The notes: generated from the sequence alone by a model not told the origin. A stretch of DNA of 64,000 bases from Chryseobacterium limigenitum (GCF_900114875.1 NZ_FPKW01000017.1:1-64000), one strand, 5' to 3'; positions 42,179-51,067 are shown, counted from the first letter of the stretch. A program made the numbers and translations.

Positions 42179-42733
42179 ATGACGAAAAACGAAACACTGA
42201 AAAGTTGGATAGAACAATATTCCGAATCTTTGCTGAAAAGAGCGGTCTATGTGCTTTCAGATAAAACAGAGGCGGAAGATATTGTTCAGGAGGTTTTTAT
42301 TGCTGCTTTTTCGTCGTATGATTCTTTTGAAGGGAAAAGTAAGCCTTTAACTTGGCTGAATACAATTCTCAATAATAAAGTTGCTGATTTTTACAGAAAA
42401 AAATATAAAACGGAACCGGAAATTAGGCTTGACCATTTTTTTGATGAAACAGGATCTTGGAAAAATAACGATGTACTGAATGATTGGGATACTTCGAATA
42501 AAGAAACTGAACTTCTGGATAATGATGATTTTAATAAAACACTGGAGGATTGTCTCGAAGATTTGCCTTCCAGATGGAAGATTCCCATGAAAATGTATTA
42601 TCTTCAAGAAAAAAAAGCACCCGAAGTAAGTCAGGAATTGAACATTTCTACGACTAATCTTTGGAAGATCTTGCAAAGGAGCAGAATGCAGCTTAGAGAA
42701 TGTCTGGATTTTAACTGGTTTGCACAATCATAA
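42179..42733 (+). CDS. ECF-type RNA polymerase sigma factor
   Basis: 184 residues. Region 2: AEDIVQEVFIAAFSSYDSFEGKSKPLTWLNTILNNKVADFYRKK. Region 4: LEDLPSRWKIPMKMYYLQEKKAPEVSQELNISTTNLWKILQRSRMQLRECLDFNW. No extra C-terminal domain. It directs RNA polymerase to a stress promoter, presumably its own regulon. It heads an operon with a zinc-finger protein 11 bases downstream, then DUF417 and MsrAB, which suggests a response to oxidants. Confidence 0.92.
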   Translation: MTKNETLKSWIEQYSESLLKRAVYVLSDKTEAEDIVQEVFIAAFSSYDSFEGKSKPLTWLNTILNNKVADFYRKKYKTEPEIRLDHFFDETGSWKNNDVLNDWDTSNKETELLDNDDFNKTLEDCLEDLPSRWKIPMKMYYLQEKKAPEVSQELNISTTNLWKILQRSRMQLRECLDFNWFAQS

Positions 42734-42744
42734 CGAGTAAAAAT

Positions 42745-43017
42745 ATGTTGAAAAAATTTATTCATATTTTATTTTTACCATGCAGTGAAGCTACTTTGCT
42801 CATGGAAAAAAGAAATGCCAATTCCATTTCTCCAAAAGAGGATTGGAAACTTTCTATGCACTTAAAGATTTGCAAATGGTGCCGGGCTTATAAAGAAAAG
42901 TTGGAGATTTTAGATGATATCTTAAAAAGAAAACTTTCTCGTGAAGAAAAAATTGAAATTAATGATTCTGAAATTCAATCGTTTAAAGATAAAATATTTA
43001 AAAATTTAGATATTTAG
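42745..43017 (+). CDS. Small zinc-finger protein, probable anti-sigma factor (ZAS type)
   Basis: 90 residues, soluble. The block KLSMHLKICKWCRAYKEKLEILDDIL contains H-x3-C-x2-C, the zinc site of ZAS anti-sigma factors, and another Cys lies in LPCSEATLLMEKR near the start, as in the family (where the first helix ends with a metal-ligand residue). Redox-active zinc thiols would release the sigma factor under oxidation. Its position directly after an ECF sigma gene supports the call. Short and lacking a membrane helix. Confidence 0.7.
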   Translation: MLKKFIHILFLPCSEATLLMEKRNANSISPKEDWKLSMHLKICKWCRAYKEKLEILDDILKRKLSREEKIEINDSEIQSFKDKIFKNLDI

Positions 43018-43097
43018 AAAAAATTTTGTCAGGATTTTGAAATTGTTCCGACTATACTTTTGAAAATAACAAAGTATTAACTCAAAATCTTAAAAAC

Positions 43098-43547
43098 ATG
43101 GACGGAACAACATCAATCAACAAAGAATTACCAACCTATAAAACGGGTTATTATATTTCGCTTTTCGGAACAGCTCTTATTTTGTTTTGGATCGGAATTT
43201 TTAAATTTACGCCCACCGAAGCTGCCGGAATAAAAAGCCTTGTAGAAAACCATTTCCTTACTTTTTACGTATATGATATCATGAGCGTTCAGGCAGTGTC
43301 AAATGCTATCGGAGCGATAGAAATTATCATTGCCTTACTACTCATATTTAGTGCGAAATTTGCATACTTACGAAGGTATGCAGCGATAGGAATGATCGTG
43401 ACTTTCCTTACCACTTTGAGTTACTTATTTACAACTCCCGGAATTTGGAAAGTAGTGGACGGAGTTCCTGTAACGGACTTTTTTATCCTAAAAGATTTGA
43501 TTTTTTTAGGATTTGGATTAATGATACTTCAAAATGACAAAAAATGA
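43098..43547 (+). CDS. DUF417 family membrane protein (RclC-like)
   Basis: 149 residues with four helices (about 18-38, 63-85, 90-110, 125-145). ISLFGTALILFWIGIFKFTPTEAAGIKSLVENHFL and VSNAIGAIEIIIALLLI match DUF417 (PF04224), the family of E. coli YkgB/RclC, which is induced by reactive chlorine. It shares 4 bases with the MsrAB gene (ATGA overlap), so the two are translationally coupled. Confidence 0.82.
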   Translation: MDGTTSINKELPTYKTGYYISLFGTALILFWIGIFKFTPTEAAGIKSLVENHFLTFYVYDIMSVQAVSNAIGAIEIIIALLLIFSAKFAYLRRYAAIGMIVTFLTTLSYLFTTPGIWKVVDGVPVTDFFILKDLIFLGFGLMILQNDKK

Positions 43548-44671
43548 ATAATAATAAAAAAATAAAAATGAGAAACATATTAGTATTGCTCGGGATGGTG
43601 CTGGGCATCGCAGTATTTGCGACAAGTTGCGGAGATTCTTTAAAAAAGAAACCGATAGAAACTAAAAAAGATAATGAGACAGTTATGAACGATAAAAATC
43701 TAAAAGAAGTTTATTTTGCAGGCGGATGTTTTTGGGGAACAGAACATTTTTTTCAACAGGTTCGCGGAGTTGTAGGGACGGAAGTTGGCTATGCTAACGG
43801 AAAAACTCAGAATCCTACTTATGAAGAGGTGGTAAGTCATACAACAGGTTTTGCGGAAACTGTAAAAGTGAAATATGATCCTGAACAAGTTGATCTTAAA
43901 TTATTAATTGATCTTTATTTCAAAACGATTGATCCTACAAGTCTTAACAAACAAGGAAATGACAGAGGAGATCAGTACAGAACAGGGATTTATTCAACAG
44001 ATAAAGATACTGAGGCTATTGTGAAAGAAGAAGTTCAGAAATTAGCTAAAAATTACAGCAAACCTCTGGTTGTAGAAACGATTCCCTTGAAAAATTTCTA
44101 TAAAGCAGAAGATTATCACCAGGATTATTTGGATAAAAATCCGGGAGGATATTGCCACATTGAGCCGGGACTTTTTGAAATGGCGAAAAATGCAAACCCA
44201 CTTCCAAAGAAAGATGCAAAATCAAAATATCAAAAAGAGGATAAAAAGGTTTTAAAAGAAAAATTAACAGCTGAACAATATAAAGTTACTCAGGAAAATG
44301 GTACAGAGATGCCTTTCAAAAATGAATATTGGGATGAAACCCGTGAAGGTATTTATGTAGATATCACCACTGGAGAACCGTTATTTATTTCAACCGACAA
44401 ATTTGAATCAGGTTGTGGATGGCCAAGTTTTTCAAAACCAATTACTAAGAAATTGATTAACGAAAAATTAGACACATCAGCCGGAATGGATAGAACAGAA
44501 GTTCGAAGCAAAACCGGAGATGCCCATTTGGGACACGTTTTCAATGACGGGCCAGCAGATAAAGGCGGACTTCGTTACTGTATCAACAGTGCTTCTCTGA
44601 AGTTTGTTCCAAAGGCAGAAATGGAGAAAAAAGGGTACGGAGATTATCTTTCCCTATTAGATAAAAAGTAA
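43544..44671 (+). CDS. msrAB: Lipoprotein fusion of methionine sulfoxide reductases A and B
   Basis: 375 residues. N-terminal lipoprotein signal (ILVLLGMVLGIAVFATSC). MsrA: EVYFAGGCFWGTEHFFQQVRGVVGTEVGYANGKT with catalytic Cys in GGCFWG (about residue 60). MsrB from about residue 225: QYKVTQENGTEMPFKNEYWD, FESGCGWPSFSKPI, RTEVRSKTGDAHLGHVFNDG, GGLRYCINSASLKF with catalytic Cys in RYCIN. The zinc CXXC pairs of classic MsrB are absent. The enzyme repairs oxidised Met in periplasmic or surface proteins, both R and S forms. An alternative ATG at 43568 would also keep the signal. Confidence 0.93.
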   Translation: MNNNKKIKMRNILVLLGMVLGIAVFATSCGDSLKKKPIETKKDNETVMNDKNLKEVYFAGGCFWGTEHFFQQVRGVVGTEVGYANGKTQNPTYEEVVSHTTGFAETVKVKYDPEQVDLKLLIDLYFKTIDPTSLNKQGNDRGDQYRTGIYSTDKDTEAIVKEEVQKLAKNYSKPLVVETIPLKNFYKAEDYHQDYLDKNPGGYCHIEPGLFEMAKNANPLPKKDAKSKYQKEDKKVLKEKLTAEQYKVTQENGTEMPFKNEYWDETREGIYVDITTGEPLFISTDKFESGCGWPSFSKPITKKLINEKLDTSAGMDRTEVRSKTGDAHLGHVFNDGPADKGGLRYCINSASLKFVPKAEMEKKGYGDYLSLLDKK

Positions 44672-44679
44672 TGTGAAAG

Positions 44680-44707
44680 GAAGGTTGTCGAAAGGCAACC
44701 TTTTTTT
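44680..44707. terminator. Terminator after msrAB
   Basis: AAGGTTG pairs with CAACCTT around TCGAAAGG and is followed by a T run. Confidence 0.8.
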
Positions 44708-45344
44708 ATTTTAAATTTAATTGAAATCTTTCTTTAATACTTAACATGGAGATGTTCATAAACAGTAAAAATCCGAAGATGATATAATAAGCTGGTTTAG
44801 GAAGATCAAGCAAATATTTAATTCTCTCAAAACCTGTGTAGCTTTCTTTATATCTGAAATATTGCCAATGATCTCCGGTTGAACAACCATTAGCTCTATC
44901 AATTTTATTTGGATCTTTATAAAAATGAACCGCAAAAAAATGACCAGTATTTCCAACATCAACCGCGTAAGTTTCTTGTTTTGCTAATTGCATGGTATTG
45001 ATTAAAGTAATCAGATCCTGATAATTATTTTTATCATCAATTATAAATTCAATCCCTGTTTCTTTTTGATTTCTTTGTTGAAGCTTTTTAAGTTCAGAAA
45101 TATAATAATGTTGGTTTTGTAGTACTTCATTAGGTTTTACAATGATCTTTCGATATTTCCAGTTTCGTACGGACTCAAAAGTATTATCAATGCTGTCATT
45201 ATATTTATGTTTTGCAGGAATTCCTAGATCAAGTACGGTATAAGGTTTATGAACTCTTTGACTCGCATAATACCAAAATAAGATTGGAATCAACAAAGCA
45301 CTTATCAATCCCGGAAAATAATATATTTTATTACTTTTTCTCAT
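44706..45344 (-). CDS. Hypothetical membrane protein with two helices and a periplasmic domain
   Basis: 212 residues. Helix near 9-26 and another near 185-203; between them about 155 soluble residues (KHKYNDSIDNTFESVRNWKYRKIIVKPNEVLQ..., ETGIEFIIDDKNNYQDLITLINTMQLAKQETYAVDVGNTGHFFAVHFY). The middle resembles the ExbD-type alpha/beta fold in outline (HYYISELKKLQQ...), though the C-terminal helix is unlike ExbD. Ends 4 bases before the L,D-transpeptidase-like gene's stop on the same strand. Not assigned. Confidence 0.5.
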   Translation of the reverse strand: MRKSNKIYYFPGLISALLIPILFWYYASQRVHKPYTVLDLGIPAKHKYNDSIDNTFESVRNWKYRKIIVKPNEVLQNQHYYISELKKLQQRNQKETGIEFIIDDKNNYQDLITLINTMQLAKQETYAVDVGNTGHFFAVHFYKDPNKIDRANGCSTGDHWQYFRYKESYTGFERIKYLLDLPKPAYYIIFGFLLFMNISMLSIKERFQLNLK

Positions 45345-45348
45345 ATTT

Positions 45349-46020
45349 TTAATTATAAATCCACATCAAAACAGGCTTGGCAGAATTCTGCAATACAGGA
45401 TCGATCTTTTTCAACGCATCATTAGAAACCGTCGGGCAGCCCCAACCTTCAGGTGAGCCTTTTGGAAAAACTTCATCATTGCTCATTTTATCCCAAGAAT
45501 GAAAAACAATCGTTCTTTTCAACGCATTATTATTTGTTTTTTCCAAGCCGTGCATTAAATATTTTACATTAATTCCCCATTCGCTTCTGCCTCTTTCTCC
45601 GATTTTATACTTTCCTAAAGCTGAAAGATGGCTTCCGTCTTCATTACTGAAATCAGGCTTGTCTTTTGATTGATCCCAGCTCCAGATATTGTTGCCGCAC
45701 CCATGACCTACCAAATATTTCTGTGTAATTTTCTTTTGTTTAAAATCATAAATAAAAAACCGATTTATTCCTGAATGTAAACTCATATCAATCAAAATAC
45801 AAAACTCTGTATTAAACTTATTTTTCTTACAAAATTCAAGAGCTTTTTCTGCTTTTTTATCGGTTTTACTAAGATCGATAGCCGGTTTTGCAACGGGTTT
45901 TGGTTGTATAACAGAAGCCGTTTTTTCAACAAAATTTTCAACTTTTTGATTACATGAGGTAATTACAATTAATGATAATATTAAAAATGTTGCTATAAAA
46001 AATAAGGATAAGTTTTTCAT
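45349..46020 (-). CDS. Murein L,D-transpeptidase-like lipoprotein (YkuD_2 family)
   Basis: 223 residues. Lipoprotein signal with lipobox ITSC. A Pro/Lys linker then the YkuD_2 domain: FCILIDMSLHSGINRFFIYDFKQKKI, GHGCGNNIWSWDQSKDKPDFSNEDGSHLSALGKYKIGERGR, YLMHGLEKTNNNALKRTIVFHSWDKM, and SPEGWGCPTVSNDALKKID where the Cys in GCPTVS is the nucleophile, His from FHSW. Probably acts on peptidoglycan in the periplasm. The ATG at 46020 places the signal peptide correctly. Confidence 0.85.
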   Translation of the reverse strand: MKNLSLFFIATFLILSLIVITSCNQKVENFVEKTASVIQPKPVAKPAIDLSKTDKKAEKALEFCKKNKFNTEFCILIDMSLHSGINRFFIYDFKQKKITQKYLVGHGCGNNIWSWDQSKDKPDFSNEDGSHLSALGKYKIGERGRSEWGINVKYLMHGLEKTNNNALKRTIVFHSWDKMSNDEVFPKGSPEGWGCPTVSNDALKKIDPVLQNSAKPVLMWIYN

Positions 46021-46050
46021 CTTTAAATTCAAAGAAAATTAAAATTAAAC

Positions 46051-46082
46051 AAAAAAGTGATTCAAAATATGAACCACTTTAA
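46051..46082 (-). terminator. Terminator after the ABC permease gene
   Basis: Minus-strand AAAGTGGTTCA pairs with TTGAATCACTTT imperfectly and is followed by a T run. Confidence 0.6.
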
Positions 46083-46111
46083 TTTTTTATAATGTAAGAG
46101 TTATAGCTGGC

Positions 46112-46957
46112 TTACCAATCTCTCTTTTTCAAGATCCAATAAGAACCGAATATGAAAATCACACACCAAACGATACAGGCAATTAAGCTTTCTGTAGGAT
46201 AAGTGAATTCGTATTTTAATCCCATCATTTTCGCCATATCTAGTCTCATCATCGGATTGGGAATAAGGCTTGACATACTTTCTAATGGGAGAAGGTGTGT
46301 AAGGAAAAAATCATCTTTCATGATTTTCATTCTTTCTAATTCCTGAGTGCCACGAACTTTTTGAAATACTTCTACAGCCGTTAATATTACTTCAAAGATC
46401 CAATAAACAAAGAATCCAAGGAAGACAAACATCGATTTTCTCAGTAAAACAGAAAGAAACATTAGGAAGCAGAAAAATGTAAAAAGCTTTACAAAATAGT
46501 TTCCAATAAAGAATATTTCCTTGAAAACGATTTCAGAATCTGTGTTCTTAGAATAGGTATGACCCAAAAATAAGGTAATAATAAACACCAGAAGAGTAGA
46601 AACAATCGTAAAAACAGCAATCGTCAATAGTTTTGATGCAATAAATTCTTTTCTGCTCAGCCCATCAATGGTATTTTGCTTAAACATCCTGTTGCTGAAT
46701 TCCTGCGAGATTGAAAAAACAATAATTAATCCGAGAAAAATCTTTAATAAAGCAACGATCCAAGTGGTAAAGTTCCAGATTTCCGGGAAATTATAAATTC
46801 CTTGCTGTTTTAAATTAATGGTAGCTCCAAAAATATCCAAATCTACGAGTCCAATAAAAAGAAGCGCTACCAAAATAGCAAAATAAAGGACGGTGAAAAC
46901 CTTGAATGGTCTATAATTCAGGTTTTTGTAATATTCGAGTTTTAATAGTTTAAGCAT
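46112..46957 (-). CDS. ABC transporter permease (ABC-2 type)
   Basis: 281 residues with six helices and a typical ABC-2 opening (LEYYKNLNYRPFKVFTVLYFAILVALLF), SQEFSNRMFKQNTIDGLSRKEFIASKLL after helix 2. Its start overlaps the end of the ATPase gene by 8 bases, so the two make one transporter. Substrate not visible; family members move peptides, drugs or surface proteins. Confidence 0.85.
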   Translation of the reverse strand: MLKLLKLEYYKNLNYRPFKVFTVLYFAILVALLFIGLVDLDIFGATINLKQQGIYNFPEIWNFTTWIVALLKIFLGLIIVFSISQEFSNRMFKQNTIDGLSRKEFIASKLLTIAVFTIVSTLLVFIITLFLGHTYSKNTDSEIVFKEIFFIGNYFVKLFTFFCFLMFLSVLLRKSMFVFLGFFVYWIFEVILTAVEVFQKVRGTQELERMKIMKDDFFLTHLLPLESMSSLIPNPMMRLDMAKMMGLKYEFTYPTESLIACIVWCVIFIFGSYWILKKRDW

Positions 46958-47858
46958 GATTCGTGTTTTTTACAAGTTCAAGGAATTGAGTTTCAAGAGA
47001 CAGTTTTTTCTTATTCAGATGTGATAAGAAAATCCCTTTTTCTGCCAGTTTTTGATTTAAAGCTGAAGCGGAAATCGAAGCATCATCACGAATTTGAGCT
47101 TTAATAATTTCTCCGTCTATTTTCACCGAAGAAAACCATTGAAGTTCCTCCAACACACCTAAAAGTTGAGTATTATTATCTGCTTTAAGTTCAAAATATC
47201 CTGTATTAGTAGTCATTTCATCCACTCTGCCGGAATAGATTGCGTTTCCTTCTTTTAGAACAATTACATGACTGCATATTTTTTCAATCTCATCCAAAAG
47301 GTGACTTGCAATAATAATCGTAATTCCCTGTTTAGCAATACTGTTGATGATATCTCTGATCTGGATAATTCCCTCAGGGTCAAGCCCGTTGGTAGGCTCG
47401 TCTAAAATAAGAACTTCAGGGTTATTCAAAATCGCTGAAGCTATTGCCAGACGCTGTTTCATACCCAATGAAAACGTTTTGAAAGTGTCTTTTTTTCTGT
47501 CAAAAAGATTAACGGTTTTTAAGGCTTCATCAATTCTTTCGTAAGGCGTTCCTTTGATCTCGGCAACAATTTTCAGATTGGTTTCCGCGCTTAGATAAGG
47601 ATAGAAATTAGGCTGCTCGATAATTGCCCCGATTTTTTTCAGAGTATCAGAATCGGTTCCCTTTTTTCCAAACCAGAACCAGTCGCCGCTTGTAGGATTT
47701 ATGGTTGATAGCAACATCCCGAAAGTAGTTGATTTTCCGCTTCCGTTAGGCCCTAAAAGACCATAAACATTGCCTTTCTCAACATCAAAAGATATATTGT
47801 TTACCACAACTCTTTTGAATTTTTTGGTGAGATTCTTTACTGATAAGATTTTTTCCAT
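46950..47858 (-). CDS. ABC transporter ATP-binding protein
   Basis: 302 residues. Walker A LLGPNGSGKSTTFGML, Q-loop IGAIIEQPNFYPYLSAETNL, signature FSLGMKQRLAIASAIL, Walker B VLILDEPTNGLDPEGI, switch ASHLLDEIEKIC. The C-terminal 80 residues form the extra domain of lantibiotic/NatA-like exporters. Pairs with the permease that follows. Confidence 0.93.
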   Translation of the reverse strand: MEKILSVKNLTKKFKRVVVNNISFDVEKGNVYGLLGPNGSGKSTTFGMLLSTINPTSGDWFWFGKKGTDSDTLKKIGAIIEQPNFYPYLSAETNLKIVAEIKGTPYERIDEALKTVNLFDRKKDTFKTFSLGMKQRLAIASAILNNPEVLILDEPTNGLDPEGIIQIRDIINSIAKQGITIIIASHLLDEIEKICSHVIVLKEGNAIYSGRVDEMTTNTGYFELKADNNTQLLGVLEELQWFSSVKIDGEIIKAQIRDDASISASALNQKLAEKGIFLSHLNKKKLSLETQFLELVKNTNHA

Positions 47859-48022
47859 GTAATTTGTTTTACATAGTAGTAGTCTATATAAATTAGAAAT
47901 TGTTACAAAATTTTTAAATTATAAGTTATTAATTATTAATTATTAATTATGAATTATGAATTGTGAATTGTGAATTTTTCTGTTTACTGCCTAAAGCTTA
48001 TAGCTTGCTGCCGATAAGGTAT

Positions 48023-48052
48023 TGCTCATTCACATTTTAAATACTAAATTTG
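48023..48052 (+). promoter_or_regulatory. Promoter of the AAA protein gene
   Basis: TTG at 48023-48025, 19-base spacer, TAAATTTG at 48045-48052: a complete -33/-7 pair. ATG at 48072. The stretch before it (47880-47980) is AT-rich with tandem TTAATTA and GTGAATT repeats. Confidence 0.6.
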
Positions 48053-48071
48053 ATAGAATTAATCGGTAATT

Positions 48072-49427
48072 ATGAAGTTAATTGATTTGGCAAAGGAGCT
48101 CCATGTTTCTGCAGAAGCTATAAAACGATTTATCCAGGATTTTGATCTTGAACTTGGAGTGTGCATCAGCACCAATTTTGAAGTGAAGAAGGATTTTGAG
48201 AAATTTGCCCGTGAAAATTCAGATTTTTTAAAAGAATATGAAAAAGATCTTGACGAAAAGAAAACGCCCGAGCAAATTGCGGAAACCATTAATAAATCAA
48301 AGCAAAAGGTAGAGCAGGCCATAAAAGAATCCAACCCCAATATTTTTGATAACGGTTTCTTTAAATCCTCTATTTCAAGCTATGGAATTGATAATAAATT
48401 AGGCGGAAACTATCAGTTTGTATATAATTATTTTGGGCATAAAACAAGTCTTCAACACCGGGATTTTATTGGATACAGAGATTTGTTCTTTTATATTTCA
48501 AATGTTTTGGAACCGTTTCTAAATCCACAACAGATTAAAGACTGGGGGATTAATAAGCCTGCCGGAATGATTTTATATGGACCTCCGGGAAGTGGAAAAA
48601 TTTTCTGGGCCAATAAAATTGCCGAAATCATTAATTATCAATTCAAAGAAGTAAAAAAATACTACTTAGGAACCTCTTTTGTAGATGGAAACAAGACCAA
48701 TTTCAACGATTTTCTTTTAGAAATGATGAAAGAAGATAAAGTTTTACTTTTCCTTGAAGATTTTGATGAAATTATGATGGAACGTAAAGCAGAAACAGAC
48801 ATTGCTTCCTGCAACCTTGAAACTCAGGAAATCATTCTTCATCATATCGGAAAGTTCGAAAAAGAAGACATTTTGATGGTAGGTTCTGCCAATACAGTCT
48901 CAGAAATTGATGAAGAAATTCTGGCTCCCGGTAGGTTTGATGTGATGATTCCCGTTTTTCCGCCCAATGCTTCGGAACGTTCGGAAATCATTCTGTATGC
49001 GATGACAAGAGGCCTTGAACAAGATTCTTTACTCTATAAAATTCTTCAGAATAATAAAGCTGATAAAATACCTTTCTGGCAGGATATTTCGTCCAAAATG
49101 AAGGTCTTCAGCAATACCATGTTGATCGATTTTACGCAAAGCTTAAAAAAACGAATCAAAAACCTTTATCAGAGATCAAGAAATGAAAATCTAAAGATCG
49201 ATGAAACGCTTCTGACTGGTGCTTTAAGAGATGCTACCGGAAAACTTACAGAAGAATATCTTGAACAGATTGCAAGATTTTTGAGTGATGTAATTATCAA
49301 TAATTCCGATGATTTTCAATATAGAATTCAGTCCTTAAAAGTTGAACTGGAATCTTACAGAATTGTTGAAGAACCACAAAGAATTATTGGCTTTCAGCAT
49401 AACGAAGACGAGAAAAGTAAAGGCTGA
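48072..49427 (+). CDS. AAA protein with an IF2-N-like N-terminal domain and altered Walker motifs
   Basis: 451 residues. The first 50 (MKLIDLAKELHVSAEAIKRFIQDFDLEL) look like the IF2-N/SAP-like helical module of translation factor IF-2. After a charged coil (70-100) comes an AAA module. Walker A reads GPPGSGKIF (about 170): the Thr/Ser that holds Mg2+ is Ile. Walker B reads LLFLEDFDE instead of hhhhDE. The sensor and GRFD arginine finger region remain (SANTVSEIDEEILAPGRFDVMIPV). It may therefore bind but not hydrolyse ATP well. Role unknown; a protein-remodelling or translation-linked function is a guess. Confidence 0.7.
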   Translation: MKLIDLAKELHVSAEAIKRFIQDFDLELGVCISTNFEVKKDFEKFARENSDFLKEYEKDLDEKKTPEQIAETINKSKQKVEQAIKESNPNIFDNGFFKSSISSYGIDNKLGGNYQFVYNYFGHKTSLQHRDFIGYRDLFFYISNVLEPFLNPQQIKDWGINKPAGMILYGPPGSGKIFWANKIAEIINYQFKEVKKYYLGTSFVDGNKTNFNDFLLEMMKEDKVLLFLEDFDEIMMERKAETDIASCNLETQEIILHHIGKFEKEDILMVGSANTVSEIDEEILAPGRFDVMIPVFPPNASERSEIILYAMTRGLEQDSLLYKILQNNKADKIPFWQDISSKMKVFSNTMLIDFTQSLKKRIKNLYQRSRNENLKIDETLLTGALRDATGKLTEEYLEQIARFLSDVIINNSDDFQYRIQSLKVELESYRIVEEPQRIIGFQHNEDEKSKG

Positions 49428-49560
49428 TGAAAAGATCAATTGTGAATTTTGCTTTGCAAGTCAATTTTGAAATATTTTAGCCTTAAAAAATTCACGAGCG
49501 AAGCAAATTAACAATTCACCATTCACTAAACTGACCATTCACAAAATAGACCAATTACTC

Positions 49561-50667
49561 ATGAACAGCGTTTGGGAGCTTGAAACATTTTACAGAAAAC
49601 GGGATGTTATCATTATCGGAAGTGGTTTTACAGGACTTTGGACTGCTATTTCCATTAAAGAAAAATATCCTGAAAAATCGGTTTTAATTATTGAAAGAAA
49701 TTCCGTTCCATTGGGTGCTTCAACAAGAAATGCAGGTTTTGCCTGTTTTGGAAGTTTAACCGAAATCATAGCTGATTCTGAAAAAATGGGTTGGGGAAAA
49801 ACGTTGGAATTGGTAAAGATGAGGTTTGACGGACTTCAAAAAAATCAACACTATTTTAAAAATTCTGAAATTGATTTTGAATTAAGCGGAGGCTATGAAA
49901 TTCTTAACAATGATCAACCTTTACAGAAAATCGATGAGGTTAATGAAAAGCTAAAACCAATAACCGGAATCGAAAAAACATATTCTTTACAACAGCAAAA
50001 AATCAAAGAATTCGGATTGGGAAAATCTAAATTTTTAATTGAAAATCCATGTGAAGGAAGTTTGCATTCAGGGAAATTATTGCAGAAACTTTTAGAGAAA
50101 TGTCAGGAATTAAAAGTTGAATTCCTTTTTGGAACTGAGGTTGAAAATATTGTTGAAAAGCCCGATGAAATTGAAGTCCAGCTTTCTGAAGGCTTATCGA
50201 TTAAATCATATCAAATTATTCATTGTACGAATGCTTTTGCTTCAAAATTTTTAGAAAAAGAAAATATTATTCCGGCTCGCGGACAGATTTTATTAACTGA
50301 ACCTATTGAAAATCTTAAATTAAAAGGAACTTTCCATTATGATGAAGGATTTTATTATTTCAGAAATCTTGGAAACAGAGTTTTATTGGGTGGCGGCAGA
50401 AATCAGGATTTTAAAACCGAAGAAACAGCAAATTTTGAAACTACAGAATTTCTGCAAAATCATTTAGAAAATTTCCTCAGAGAAGTTATTCTTCCGAACC
50501 ATCATTTTAAAATTTCCCTTCGATGGTCGGGGATTATGGCAATGGGCTCAGAAAAAACTCCGATTGTGAAACAACTTTCGGACAGACAGTTTTGCGCTGT
50601 ACGGCTTTCCGGAATGGGAGTGGCTTTGGCTCCGAAGATTGGGGAGATTGTTGCTGAAATGATCTAA
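49561..50667 (+). CDS. FAD-dependent oxidoreductase (DAO family)
   Basis: 368 residues. N-terminal FAD motif VIIIGSGFTGLWTAISIKEKYPEKSVLIIERNSVPLGASTRNAGFACFGSL, then a substrate domain with FDYYF-like elements (FHYDEGFYYFRNLGNRVLLGGGRNQDF) and C-terminal GMGVALAPKIGEIVAEM closing the FAD site. It resembles glycine/amino-acid oxidases and FAD sugar oxidoreductases; substrate unknown. A short palindromic/direct-repeat-rich gap of about 130 bases precedes it. Confidence 0.82.
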   Translation: MNSVWELETFYRKRDVIIIGSGFTGLWTAISIKEKYPEKSVLIIERNSVPLGASTRNAGFACFGSLTEIIADSEKMGWGKTLELVKMRFDGLQKNQHYFKNSEIDFELSGGYEILNNDQPLQKIDEVNEKLKPITGIEKTYSLQQQKIKEFGLGKSKFLIENPCEGSLHSGKLLQKLLEKCQELKVEFLFGTEVENIVEKPDEIEVQLSEGLSIKSYQIIHCTNAFASKFLEKENIIPARGQILLTEPIENLKLKGTFHYDEGFYYFRNLGNRVLLGGGRNQDFKTEETANFETTEFLQNHLENFLREVILPNHHFKISLRWSGIMAMGSEKTPIVKQLSDRQFCAVRLSGMGVALAPKIGEIVAEMI

Positions 50668-50680
50668 AGTAGAAAAGATA

Positions 50681-50962
50681 TTAATTCTTCTCCCACCAAT
50701 CAAAGATGTCATCGGTTATTTTTTCTGAGTTAAATTCTTGACGATAAAGACCATACGTTACAATTAATTCATTCTCAATGATTTGTTTTATTTGATCGTA
50801 ATCAGAGCCTTTTTCTAATTGTTTTAATATTCTTTCAGTTAACAAATCAAATTGATTTTTAGGGAGAGATGGAATTAAATTCATTGATACTATTAATTTT
50901 TTTAATTCTGCAAAATTCCCATTCCTTATATTCAGTAAAATATTTATCTCATTAATATCCAT
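50681..50962 (-). CDS. Small acidic hypothetical protein
   Basis: 93 residues, helical: MDINEINILLNIRNGNFAELKKLIVSMNLIPSLPKNQFDLLTERILKQ then DDIFDWWEKN. No signal or membrane segment. Placed convergent with the oxidoreductase. Its size, acidity and isolation recall immunity or antitoxin proteins, but no partner toxin is next to it. Not assigned. Confidence 0.5.
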   Translation of the reverse strand: MDINEINILLNIRNGNFAELKKLIVSMNLIPSLPKNQFDLLTERILKQLEKGSDYDQIKQIIENELIVTYGLYRQEFNSEKITDDIFDWWEKN

Positions 50963-51042
50963 TCAATCAAATTTTTATTAAAGTAAATATACTCGAAAAA
51001 TATTACTTATTTCACATTATTCATTACTCATAATTTTATCCG

Positions 51043-51050
51043 TATTTTTG
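51043..51050 (+). promoter_or_regulatory. -7 promoter element of prfB
   Basis: TATTTTTG, exact TAnnTTTG, 18 bases before the GTG at 51068. Confidence 0.5.
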
Positions 51051-51067
51051 CAAAAAAGAATAATTTC

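Noticed and set aside
47880..47980. CRISPR-like array in the tandem repeats before the AAA gene
   Set aside because: The units are 5-8 bases, AT-only and irregular, with no spacers; they look like slippage repeats.
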